Source of the DNA: Spirochaetota bacterium
GTDB lineage: Bacteria > Spirochaetota > Spirochaetia > Treponematales > UBA12059
Length of the DNA stretch: 32,996 nucleotides
Direction of reading: 5' to 3'
Assembly: GCA_003247225.1 (NCBI GenBank)
Contig: QKAK01000024.1
Location: 1-32,996, forward strand
Part shown: positions 1-10,591 of the stretch, piece after piece
Layout: each line of letters opens with the position of its first letter
How positions within the stretch are numbered: the stretch's first letter is position 1
Notes under the pieces: model-generated
Database searches by the model: none
Seen by the model: the letters and a program-made list of their open reading frames with translations, nothing else
What the model was told of the DNA's origin: nothing
Position numbers and translations under genes: made by a program

Positions 1-55
1 CAAGCGCTATCGATCATAGAATCGGATACCCCCGCCGTCCGGCTTCAAGCTCCGC

Positions 56-84
56 TTGCATCGTAGCCGGCGGCCAGATAGTAT
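56..84 (+). promoter_or_regulatory. Sigma-70-type promoter for the small membrane protein gene
   Basis: TTGCAT (56-61) and TAGTAT (79-84) are separated by exactly 17 bases, placing the start of transcription near 91, about 40 bases before the ATG at 132. Both boxes were read by eye; no start-site data are available. Confidence 0.5.
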
Positions 85-131
85 CGTCCTAGGCTCGCGG
101 ACGCCCGGGAGTACGGCCTGGAGGGGACTGC

Positions 132-590
132 ATGAAGATCAGGAAAATCGCCGGTATCGTGTGCATCGCGTTCGGGGCCTTGAACATCGTCGACTTCATG
201 GCGCCGATGCCGGTGCCGACGGTCGGACTCGGCGCGTTCATAGTCGGCGTCGCGTTCATCGGGCTGGGACTGTTCCTGCGGCTGTCCGGAGGCGCATCGG
301 CGTCCCAGGATGGCGCGCGGCTCGAGTGGACGCCGAAGTCGGTCCAAGCGGCCAGGGACGCCGCCCATGGAGCTACCGACCCGCTCCTACCGACCCGCGC
401 GCTGCGCCTCGCCTCCGAGTCGAAGGGGGTGCTGACCGTGTCCCAGACGGCGATGAAGCTGAACGTCACCCTGGACGAGGCCACGGCCGCGCTCGACGAA
501 TGCGCGCTGAAGGGCGCGGCGTACATCAGCGTCGACGATTCGACGGGTATATCGAGCTACTGCTTTCCTGAATTCATGCCCAAGGATTGA
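132..590 (+). CDS. Small membrane protein with C-terminal winged-helix-like domain, function unknown
   Basis: I do not recognise this 152-residue protein as a named family. It begins at the ATG at 132, with a purine-rich GAGGGG stretch just upstream. Two hydrophobic segments (about residues 7-24 and 30-50) form a probable helical hairpin in the inner membrane. A soluble part of roughly 100 residues follows. Its second half (about 80-150) alternates short helices in a pattern resembling a winged helix: a 'TVSQTAMKLNVT' helix-turn-helix-like stretch, then 'LDEATAALDECALKG'. This domain could sense or bind a partner; DNA binding is only inferred. The gene has its own promoter and ends before a strong bidirectional terminator, so it appears monocistronic. 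Confidence 0.75.
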   Translation: MKIRKIAGIVCIAFGALNIVDFMAPMPVPTVGLGAFIVGVAFIGLGLFLRLSGGASASQDGARLEWTPKSVQAARDAAHGATDPLLPTRALRLASESKGVLTVSQTAMKLNVTLDEATAALDECALKGAAYISVDDSTGISSYCFPEFMPKD

Positions 591-626
591 CGGAGGGCAG
601 GCCTGGCGGTATATCGGACCACATAA

Positions 627-660
627 AAACGGCCGCCCCGCGGAGCGAGGGCGGCCGTTT
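627..660. terminator. Bidirectional intrinsic terminator
   Basis: Perfect 11-bp stem: AAACGGCCGCC (627-637) pairs with GGCGGCCGTTT (650-660), with a 12-base loop. A-rich sequence on the left and TTT on the right let it serve both the rightward gene ending at 590 and the leftward helicase gene ending at 689. Confidence 0.85.
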
Positions 661-688
661 CATATTCTAGCGCTGCCTAGGGGAAAGC

Positions 689-2230
689 CTACGATCGCCG
701 GCCGGTGATCTCGTCGATGACCGAGCGCACGTCGCGCGACGAGCGCGCCGGCGGCTCGTACCGGGGGGCGTCGCGCCTCGGGGCGGGCCTGGCCGAGGCC
801 GGGCTTCCCTGCCCCTGGCGATTCCCGGAGCCGTCGCGGCGATCGGGCTGTCCGCGGCCGCGCTGGCCGTCCTGCCTCGCCTGGCCGCCTCGGGGCGGCT
901 GCCGTCCGTCGCGACGCTGGCCGCCGGCCGGCGCGGGCTGCTGTCGCGGCGATTGCGCCTGCCCGCCGCGCGGGGCGCCCAAAGGGGAGCCCTGCCGTCC
1001 GCGGCCCTGGCCGCGGGCGCGCATCCGCTCCTTCGACCGAGCCTCGAACATCGCGTCGCGCAGGTCCTCCTCGGTCGGCGCCGGCTTGACGCCGGCGTAG
1101 GGGTGCTGCTTGACCACCGGGATGGCCGTGCCGAGCAGGCGCTCGACCTGCTTGAGCAGGCGCTTCTCCTCGGTATCGCAGAACGATACGGCCGAGCCCG
1201 AGGCGCCGGCCCTGGCGGTCCGGCCGATGCGGTGCACGTAGGTCTCGGGCTCGGTCGGCATGTCGAAGTTGAACACGTGCGATATGTCGTCGACGTCGAT
1301 GCCGCGGGCCGCGAGGTCGGTGGCGACAAGGACGGGCGTCTCGCCGGCGCGGAACGCGTCCATCGTCTTCGTCCGGTTGCCCTGCCCCTTGTTGGCGTGG
1401 ATGACGCCGGCGGGTATGCCGGCCAGGTGGAGGGTCTTGGCGATGCGGTCGGCGCCGTGCTTGGTCCTCGAGAACACGACGGCCCTGGAAACGCCGAGCT
1501 CCTTGATCAGGTGGACGAGCAGGTCGCGCTTGCAGCCCTTCTCGACGTAGTACAGGCTCTGCGCTATCAGCTCGACGGCCGGCTTCTCCGGCTCTATGTC
1601 GACGCGGACCGGGTTATCGAGCAGGCTGCGGGCCAGCGACTCGATCTCGGCCGGCATGGTCGCCGAGAACAGCAGGGTCTGGCGCTTGGGCGGCAGGAGG
1701 GCGATGATCTTGCGCACGTCGTGGATGAAGCCCATGTCGAGCATGCGGTCCGCCTCGTCGAACACGACGATCTCGACGGCCGACAGGTCGATGGCGCCGT
1801 CGTTCTTGAGGTCGAGGAGGCGGCCCGGCGTAGCCACGAGCACGTCGACGCCTCGCTCCATCGCCTTGATCTGGGGCACCTTGCCGACGCCGCCGTAGAC
1901 GCAGGCGCGCTTGAGCTCGGTCTTGCGGCCGTACGCGGCGAAGCTGGCGTCGATCTGGATGGCCAGCTCGCGGGTCGGCGCCACGACGAGCGACCGGGCC
2001 TTGCGCGGCTGCCGCTTGTTCGCGGCGGTCGTCAGGCGCTGGATGGTCGGTAGCGCGAACGCGGCGGTCTTGCCGGTGCCGGTCTGGGCGCAGCCGAGCA
2101 GGTCGCGACCGGCCAGGAGGCTCGGGATCGAGGCGCTCTGGATCGGCGTCGGCTTCTCGTAGCCTTCGTGGCGCAAGGCCTCCAGGCAGGCGGGCATGAG
2201 GCCGAGGGATTCGAATTCTGAATGAAGCAT
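689..2230 (-). CDS. rhlE: DEAD-box ATP-dependent RNA helicase, RhlE type
   Basis: This cytoplasmic helicase unwinds short RNA duplexes using ATP, typically during ribosome assembly, RNA decay or cold adaptation. All core motifs are visible: Q-motif GYEKPTPIQ (23-31), Walker A AQTGTGKT (48-55), PTREL (85-89), TPGR (134-137), DEAD (158-161), SAT (189-191), the helicase-C stretch [10 protein letters not shown] (303-312) and [10 protein letters not shown] (333-342). From about residue 400 the protein becomes a low-complexity Arg/Gly/Gln/Pro tail of about 110 residues, typical of RNA-binding RhlE extensions. The final 15 residues ([15 protein letters not shown]) look ordered and may be a short docking peptide. 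The ATG at 2230 is preceded by AAGGA. The leader up to about 2340 is AT-rich in its distal part, consistent with a long 5' untranslated region, but I could not pick a single promoter. Confidence 0.95.
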   Translation of the reverse strand: MLHSEFESLGLMPACLEALRHEGYEKPTPIQSASIPSLLAGRDLLGCAQTGTGKTAAFALPTIQRLTTAANKRQPRKARSLVVAPTRELAIQIDASFAAYGRKTELKRACVYGGVGKVPQIKAMERGVDVLVATPGRLLDLKNDGAIDLSAVEIVVFDEADRMLDMGFIHDVRKIIALLPPKRQTLLFSATMPAEIESLARSLLDNPVRVDIEPEKPAVELIAQSLYYVEKGCKRDLLVHLIKELGVSRAVVFSRTKHGADRIAKTLHLAGIPAGVIHANKGQGNRTKTMDAFRAGETPVLVATDLAARGIDVDDISHVFNFDMPTEPETYVHRIGRTARAGASGSAVSFCDTEEKRLLKQVERLLGTAIPVVKQHPYAGVKPAPTEEDLRDAMFEARSKERMRARGQGRGRQGSPLGAPRGGQAQSPRQQPAPAGGQRRDGRQPPRGGQARQDGQRGRGQPDRRDGSGNRQGQGSPASARPAPRRDAPRYEPPARSSRDVRSVIDEITGRRS

Positions 2231-2366
2231 GTATGTCCTTAAGGCGAGAAGGAAGGTTTCGGTCGATGGAACGCGTCTATCGCTACCGGTCCGCGTACGT
2301 TCCTTTTACGGGGCCGCGGATATTCTCGTCTGTATGAATATAGCAGAAAATATCGCGAAGGGATAG

Positions 2367-2383
2367 CCCGGCGGCGCGCCGGG
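2367..2383 (-). terminator. GC-rich hairpin after the adenylate cyclase gene
   Basis: CCCGGCG (2367-2373) and CGCCGGG (2377-2383) can pair around a 3-base loop just after the cyclase stop codon. No U-tract follows on the minus strand, so any terminator function is weak or factor-assisted. Confidence 0.3.
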
Positions 2384-2390
2384 CCCCCGG

Positions 2391-4511
2391 CTACTTAACC
2401 GTCATCCTGAATACGCCGTCCCAGTCCGCCGGCGGAGGCGCCGCCTCGAAGACCTCGACGCGGCGCAAGAACACCTCGCTCGCCTCGTCGCCGTAGGCTT
2501 CGCTCACCTTGGCGAATATCTTCTTCGCCGCGGCCCAGCGCTTCGAGCGGTACGCCGCCAGCCCGGCCTCGAATCCCTCTTTAATATGGACGAGCTTCTG
2601 GGAGGCCTTGTCCCTTTCCTGGAGCACCTCGTATATCCTGGCCGGCACGTTCTTGCCCTTGACAGCGAGCAGGTCCACCTCCCTGCACAGGAAGTCGTCC
2701 TTGACCCTATCGTAGACCGCCTCGGTGACGAGGGACTTGGTGCCGTAGGTCTTGTTCGCTCCCTCGAGCCTGGCCGCGAGGTTGACCGTGTCGCCGATGC
2801 TGGTGAAGTCCATGCGCTCCCGCGCGCCCACGGAGCCGAAGACGACCGGGCCCGAGTTGATGCCGATGCCGATCGATACGACGGCGCCCGCTTCCTTTCG
2901 CGCCTTTTCCTGCGCCTCGGCCATCGCCTTGCGTATGGCCATGCCGGCGCGGCAGGCCTGCAGCTCCTTCTCCGGGCCGTCGAACACGGCCATCACCTCG
3001 TCGCCGACGAACTTATCGATGTCGCCGCCGGCGGCGACGATGGCCTCGGTCTGGATATCGAGGTAATGGTTGAGCATCGCGACGACCTCCTCCGGGGAGA
3101 GGCCCTCGCAGATGGTCGTGAAGCCGCGGATATCGGTGAACAGGAAGGCCAGCTCGCGGCGCTCGGTAGTCGGCGTCTCGCGCTCGGAATGCCTGAGCGT
3201 CGACGCCGAGATATACGGCACGACGCCGCGTATGACCGCGGCCATGTTGCCGATCTCGAGCGACAGCTTCTTGATCTCGTCCTTGGTGGCGACGCGGTCG
3301 TCGTAGCGCAGGCCGTCGGCCGATACGCGCTCGGAGCCCTTGACCATCGACGACAGCCTCGTCGCTATGGCGTTGACGCTCATGCGAAGGAACAGGATCG
3401 GGAACACGATGCCCCGCCCGAACAGGTAGGTGACGAAGACCGACGCGTACAGGAACAGGAACGATATGATCACGGTCTTGACGGTCGTCAGGTAGTAGGG
3501 GCCGTAGATGGTCTGGCGGTCGTAGACGACCGATACGAAGCCGAGGTCGACGCCGGAGAGCACGACCGGCGCCCTGAATTCTATCGTCTCCGGCTCCTCG
3601 ATCACCCCGGCGGACCCGACGGCATCCGCCGAGGACGCGGGCGCCTTCCCGACGACGGCTGGGTCGGTCGAGGCGCGGGCGGCGTAGGCCCCGCTCTTCG
3701 GGTCTCGGCGGTAGTACGTCACGCTCGCGAACGGGAACGCCGCTCCGTCGTTCTTAGCCGCCTCGATGGCCAGGTAGTCGTCTATGGCGATCTTGTCGCT
3801 GATGTTCGTCTTGACGATGCTCGCCCCCCGATCGGCGAGGGAGCGGCCGTTGTCCATGATGGCGCGGAGCAGGGTCGAGCCGAAGTCGCGCAGGAGCGAG
3901 GTCGCCAGCACGACGATGATCAGCAGTATCAGGCCGGTGAACAGGACGGTCAGCCTCCCCTGTATCCCCCGCGCCCGCCCGAGCTTGGAGCGCAGGCTGC
4001 CGGGCTCCTCGGTGGAGCTTCGGAAGGCCGAGTACTCGCGGTAGCCCGAGTCCTTCTCGCTGAGCGAGCGTATCAGGCGCGCGATCGAGTACGCGTTCCA
4101 CGCGAGCGCCGCGGCCGCCATCGCCCAGTCCCACCACGGTATCGAGCGGAAGTAGTCCGGCCTGGTCGCCAGGCTCATCGCGGAGGCGGCCGGTATGAGC
4201 GCGGCGCAGGCCGACGAGACGGCGTGGATCGCCGCCGCGATCGGCGAGCCGGGATCGGCGACGATCGGGAGCCTGCCGCGTAGGAAATAGGCGGCGATCT
4301 CCCATAGCGCTATGGCGACGAGCAGCCAGGCGGCTACGCCGGCGGCGACGGCGTAGCCGCCGGCCCCGGCCGCGGCGAGCGCGGCGCCGGCCGAGAACGC
4401 CGAGGGCCGCGACGCGGCGAGCGGGACGACGAGCCAGGCCGCCACCATGGCGGTCCAGGCCCAGCCGGGCAGGAAGCGGAGCGCGTCGTTAGGGCCGCGT
4501 CGTTCGTTCAT
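2391..4511 (-). CDS. Membrane-bound class III adenylate cyclase with extracytoplasmic sensor
   Basis: Converts ATP to cyclic AMP. The 706-residue protein starts with a hydrophobic region of several membrane spans (about 15-145). A span at 187-207, an extracytoplasmic sensor of about 130 residues (208-340) and a span at 345-368 follow. A HAMP-like linker comes next, then the cyclase domain (about 450-635). Metal-binding aspartates are visible at LFTDIRGF (D460) and VGDEVMAVF (D504). K500 and T570 occupy the base-recognition positions, the Lys/Thr pair typical of bacterial class IIIb adenylate cyclases, and N577 and R581 are the transition-state residues. A short TPR-like tail ends PPPADWDGVF, a tail I associate with spirochaete cyclases. 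The gene lies 22 bases after the lipoprotein gene and is probably co-transcribed. GGAGGA precedes the ATG. What the sensor detects is unknown. Confidence 0.92.
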   Translation of the reverse strand: MNERRGPNDALRFLPGWAWTAMVAAWLVVPLAASRPSAFSAGAALAAAGAGGYAVAAGVAAWLLVAIALWEIAAYFLRGRLPIVADPGSPIAAAIHAVSSACAALIPAASAMSLATRPDYFRSIPWWDWAMAAAALAWNAYSIARLIRSLSEKDSGYREYSAFRSSTEEPGSLRSKLGRARGIQGRLTVLFTGLILLIIVVLATSLLRDFGSTLLRAIMDNGRSLADRGASIVKTNISDKIAIDDYLAIEAAKNDGAAFPFASVTYYRRDPKSGAYAARASTDPAVVGKAPASSADAVGSAGVIEEPETIEFRAPVVLSGVDLGFVSVVYDRQTIYGPYYLTTVKTVIISFLFLYASVFVTYLFGRGIVFPILFLRMSVNAIATRLSSMVKGSERVSADGLRYDDRVATKDEIKKLSLEIGNMAAVIRGVVPYISASTLRHSERETPTTERRELAFLFTDIRGFTTICEGLSPEEVVAMLNHYLDIQTEAIVAAGGDIDKFVGDEVMAVFDGPEKELQACRAGMAIRKAMAEAQEKARKEAGAVVSIGIGINSGPVVFGSVGARERMDFTSIGDTVNLAARLEGANKTYGTKSLVTEAVYDRVKDDFLCREVDLLAVKGKNVPARIYEVLQERDKASQKLVHIKEGFEAGLAAYRSKRWAAAKKIFAKVSEAYGDEASEVFLRRVEVFEAAPPPADWDGVFRMTVK

Positions 4512-4533
4512 AGAGTCTCCTCCGTCGTCGGTC

Positions 4534-5790
4534 TCAGTACTGGTCGAGCAGCTTCTGCTTGTCGCGGGCCTTCTCGAGGTACCCGGACGCGTCCTCGTAG
4601 GCCGGGTCGACGGCCACGATCACCTCGAAGGCGGCGACCGCGTCCTTGAAACGCTCCTCGCGGTAGGCCTTGACGCCGGATTCGTAGATCGGCGGCAGGG
4701 CGGCTCGTATCTTCTTGCGCCGCTGGTCGAGGGAGCCTCGCTGCGACGAGGTCGCCGCGGTCCTGGACAGCGACGCGACGAGGCGCTGGGCGCGCGCCAG
4801 GTCGCCCTTGGCTATGTAGGCGTCGAGGTTCTTGAGCCCGGCCTCGAAGCTGGCGCCCCGCTCCTCGGCCTCGACGGCGTCCTTGATGCGCTTCTGCAGC
4901 GCCGCGGCGTCCGCGCCCTTCTGGACGGCCAGCGCCTTCCTGACCCGGGCCTCGGCCTTGCTCCATTCCTTGCGCGACTCGTGGTACCGGGCCCAGGCCA
5001 GGTTGAGCGAGTACTCCGCCTTGCCGATATCCGAGGAGAAGGTCCGCCCGATCTTCGAGTCCAGCTCCTTGACCACGGCCAGCACCGATTCCGCCTCGTC
5101 GAACCGGCCTTCCGCCGAGAGCTCCTCGACGCCCCCGAGCCGCTTCTCGACGATGCGCGCTATGTCCGATCGCAGCTGGCGATAGGCCCTCGTCCCCTCG
5201 ACGTCGCGAGGCTCGACGTCCGTGGCCCTGGCTACCAGGTTGAAGGCCTGGATGTAGGCCTTCTCCTTCTTCGCGTCGGGGGCGTCGGCCGGGACGCCGA
5301 CGCGGACGGCTTCCGCCTCCGTCAGCCTGGCCGCGACGAACGCGGCCCTGGCGTCGGCCGTCGACTTGTGGAGCTTCTTCGCGCCGTCGTCCCGGGGATA
5401 GATGTCGAGCGCCCGCCTGACCGCCAGGAGCATCGCGTACTCGTCGTCGGGGCTGCGCTTGGGCTTGGCGAGCAGGCCCTCGGCCTTGGCCATCGAGCTC
5501 GAGAAGCGGCTGGCCCTGAAGTCCTCGACGAGCGCCAGGTACCTCGCGGCCTCGGCGTTGCCCGGATCGTAGCGCAGGGCGGCCTCGAACAGGCGCTGGA
5601 CCGACGCCGCGGCCGCGACGTCGCCCTGGGCGATCAGGCGCTCTCGGTACTCGTCGACGCCCGACGCGGTCAGGGCCTCCGACTGGTACGACGAATCGAC
5701 GCTGAACGCGACGAGGAAGGGGTCGCCCAGCGAGGCGCACGAGGCGCCGAGGATACAGGCCGCCGAGGCGGCTAACAACGTTCTACGCAT
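4534..5790 (-). CDS. TPR-like lipoprotein paired with adenylate cyclase
   Basis: A 418-residue envelope lipoprotein. I chose the ATG at 5790 because it opens a signal peptide (MRRTLLAASAACILGASC) with a relaxed lipobox ending at Cys18 and has GGAG upstream; the reading frame stays open further upstream but without a signal sequence. The mature part is almost entirely charged helical repeats (Ala, Arg, Glu, Lys rich) with TPR-style signatures such as 'YDPGNAEAARYLALVEDF' near residue 70 and 'VDPAYEDASGYLEKA' near the C-terminus. It is probably a scaffold in the periplasm or at the membrane surface. It precedes the adenylate cyclase by 22 bases, so the two are likely one transcript, and the repeats could present a ligand or partner to the cyclase sensor. 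That functional link is inference. No enzymatic motif is visible. Confidence 0.85.
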   Translation of the reverse strand: MRRTLLAASAACILGASCASLGDPFLVAFSVDSSYQSEALTASGVDEYRERLIAQGDVAAAASVQRLFEAALRYDPGNAEAARYLALVEDFRASRFSSSMAKAEGLLAKPKRSPDDEYAMLLAVRRALDIYPRDDGAKKLHKSTADARAAFVAARLTEAEAVRVGVPADAPDAKKEKAYIQAFNLVARATDVEPRDVEGTRAYRQLRSDIARIVEKRLGGVEELSAEGRFDEAESVLAVVKELDSKIGRTFSSDIGKAEYSLNLAWARYHESRKEWSKAEARVRKALAVQKGADAAALQKRIKDAVEAEERGASFEAGLKNLDAYIAKGDLARAQRLVASLSRTAATSSQRGSLDQRRKKIRAALPPIYESGVKAYREERFKDAVAAFEVIVAVDPAYEDASGYLEKARDKQKLLDQY

Positions 5791-5802
5791 GGTTCGCTCC
5801 GG

Positions 5803-5859
5803 GTAGCGCGCTAACGCTACGGTATTCCATATAGTATCGTGCGCGGAGGGCGATTCCAA
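5803..5859 (-). promoter_or_regulatory. Promoter and leader hairpin of the lipoprotein-cyclase operon
   Basis: On the minus strand TTGGAA (5859-5854) and TACTAT (5836-5831) are separated by 17 bases, a good sigma-70 match, giving a start near 5824. The leader contains an inverted repeat, GTAGCG (5803-5808) with CGCTAC (5815-5820), ahead of the ribosome-binding site. Confidence 0.55.
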
Positions 5860-5922
5860 CAGCCCCGATCCATAAGCGCTCGTAACGCCGGGCATCCATT
5901 CCCTTCGAGGCCTGAATTTGTG

Positions 5923-5934
5923 TACACTAATCGC
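5923..5934 (+). promoter_or_regulatory. -10 element for a possibly leaderless activator mRNA
   Basis: TACACT (5923-5928) lies six bases before the ATG at 5935. There is no Shine-Dalgarno sequence upstream of that ATG and no convincing -35 box. If this is the -10 element, transcription would begin at or next to the start codon. Confidence 0.35.
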
Positions 5935-7497
<1,563 letters not shown>

Positions 7498-7513
7498 GAT
7501 CGAGGAGGACATA

Positions 7514-8407
7514 ATGGGAAACGGCGCGACGATGGACGCGGCCCTGGCCAAGAAGGTATCCGGCTTCCAGCGAGACGAGATCACCGGCTTCATCCTGTAC
7601 GGCAAGCTGTCCAAGGTCATCAAGGACGCGAACAACGCCAAGGTCCTGGCCGACATGGCCCAGGCCGAGAAGCAGCATTACGAGTTCTGGAAGTCGCTGT
7701 CCGGCAGGGACGAGGCGCCGTACCGCGGGCTCGTCTTCTTCTATTACTGGTGCGCCCGGATCCTCGGGCTGACCTTCGCGCTCAAGCTGATGGAGAAGGG
7801 CGAGAAGGCCGCGATAGACGGCTATCGGGCCGTCTCCCACCTCGTGCCCGAGGCCGAGCGCATCGGCCGGGACGAGGAGGAGCACGAGGACTCGCTGATG
7901 GCCCTGATCGACGAGGAACGCCTGGCCTACATGGGCTCCATAGTGCTCGGCCTCAACGACGCCCTCGTCGAGCTGACCGGGACCCTGGCGGGCCTGACCT
8001 TCGCGCTGCGCAACGGCCCGCTCGTCGCGATCTCGGGCATCATCACCGGCATCGCCGCGGCCTTCTCGATGGCGGCGTCCGACTATCTCGCGAGCAAGGC
8101 CGACGAGGACCCGAGGGCCGGCAAGTCGGCCCTGTATACCGGCGTCGCCTACCTCGTCACGGTGGTGCTCCTCGTCCTGCCCTACCTCGTGCTGCCGCGG
8201 AGCGGTTCGTGGATATTCATCAGCCTGGCGATCACGCTCGCGATAGCCGTCGCCATCATCGCGGCGTTCAACTTCTACCTGGCCGTCGCCAAGGACCTGA
8301 ACTTCAAGCGCCGCTTCGGCGAGATGGCCGGCATCAGCATGGGCGTCTCGGCGTTCTCGTTCGGCGTCGGCCTCATCGTCAGGGCCGTCTTCGGAATAGA
8401 CGTCTAG
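7514..8407 (+). CDS. Ferritin-like/VIT1 membrane iron transporter (MbfA-like)
   Basis: A 297-residue fusion of a cytoplasmic diiron ferritin-like domain (about 15-130) and a VIT1/CCC1 membrane domain (about 135-297). The first domain shows two ExxH motifs expected of diiron ligands, E52-H55 (AEKQH) and E121-H124 (DEEEH), plus E22 and E97 on neighbouring helices. The membrane part contains 'GLNDALVELTGTLAGLTFAL', a typical VIT1 first helix, and about five hydrophobic spans. Related proteins (MbfA) export ferrous iron or manganese and protect against metal or peroxide stress; the direction here is inferred from that family. The start at 7514 has GAGGAGG upstream. It follows the sigma-54 activator by 16 bases, an unusual partner for such a transporter. 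Confidence 0.88.
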   Translation: MGNGATMDAALAKKVSGFQRDEITGFILYGKLSKVIKDANNAKVLADMAQAEKQHYEFWKSLSGRDEAPYRGLVFFYYWCARILGLTFALKLMEKGEKAAIDGYRAVSHLVPEAERIGRDEEEHEDSLMALIDEERLAYMGSIVLGLNDALVELTGTLAGLTFALRNGPLVAISGIITGIAAAFSMAASDYLASKADEDPRAGKSALYTGVAYLVTVVLLVLPYLVLPRSGSWIFISLAITLAIAVAIIAAFNFYLAVAKDLNFKRRFGEMAGISMGVSAFSFGVGLIVRAVFGIDV

Positions 8408-8414
8408 GATTACG

Positions 8415-8444
8415 TTGACAGCGGCGCGGTTCAGCGTCGACAAT
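8415..8444 (+). promoter_or_regulatory. Sigma-70-type promoter for the AcoR-like activator
   Basis: A perfect TTGACA (8415-8420) and GACAAT (8439-8444) are separated by 18 bases, placing the start near 8451, about 20 bases before the ATG at 8471. The activator can thus be transcribed independently of the upstream iron gene. Confidence 0.6.
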
Positions 8445-8470
8445 CGTAGTATCAAGCCGTGGAGATCGCT

Positions 8471-10393
<1,923 letters not shown>

Positions 10394-10427
10394 CGACCCG
10401 CCATACGCCGCCGACGCGCTCCATATC

Positions 10428-10484
10428 GGAACAGTGTACCATAATAGAACAATCATATCCATTGATTCTATTCCATTTTGGAAC
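10428..10484 (+). promoter_or_regulatory. Candidate upstream activator sites for the aldehyde oxidoreductase operon
   Basis: This AT-rich region holds stacked inverted repeats: GGAACAGTGTACC (10428-10440, one mismatch from symmetry), TAGAACAAT (10445-10453) facing ATTGATTCTA (10461-10470), and the perfect TTCCATTTTGGAA (10471-10483). GAACA recurs in all three. They lie about 80-140 bases before the predicted sigma-54 start, the usual distance for enhancer-binding proteins. Binding by the adjacent activator is inferred. Confidence 0.5.
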
Positions 10485-10537
10485 ACCCATCGAATAACGC
10501 TATATCTATCTCGTTATCAAGAATATAATTACCATAC

Positions 10538-10556
10538 TTGGCACGCTCCCTGCTTA
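10538..10556 (+). promoter_or_regulatory. Sigma-54 (-24/-12) promoter of the aldehyde oxidoreductase operon
   Basis: TTGGCACGCTCCCTGCTTA contains the invariant GG (10540-10541) and GC (10552-10553) with exactly 10 bases between, in a near-consensus context. The predicted start is near 10565, about 27 bases before the ATG at 10592. The adjacent sigma-54 activator gene supports the call. Confidence 0.85.
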
Positions 10557-10591
10557 ATACTAAGCAACAAATCCTGAACGAGGGGGCAACC

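Noticed and set aside
2642-2656. GGCACGTTCTTGC, resembling a sigma-54 promoter
   Set aside because: The GG and GC are 9 bases apart, not 10, and it lies inside the cyclase gene with no gene downstream on that strand.
2586-4283. 565-codon open frame on the + strand opposite the adenylate cyclase
   Set aside because: It is a shadow of the cyclase gene: composition is Arg/Asp/Gly/Val-rich, without domains or a ribosome-binding site, as expected opposite high-GC coding DNA.
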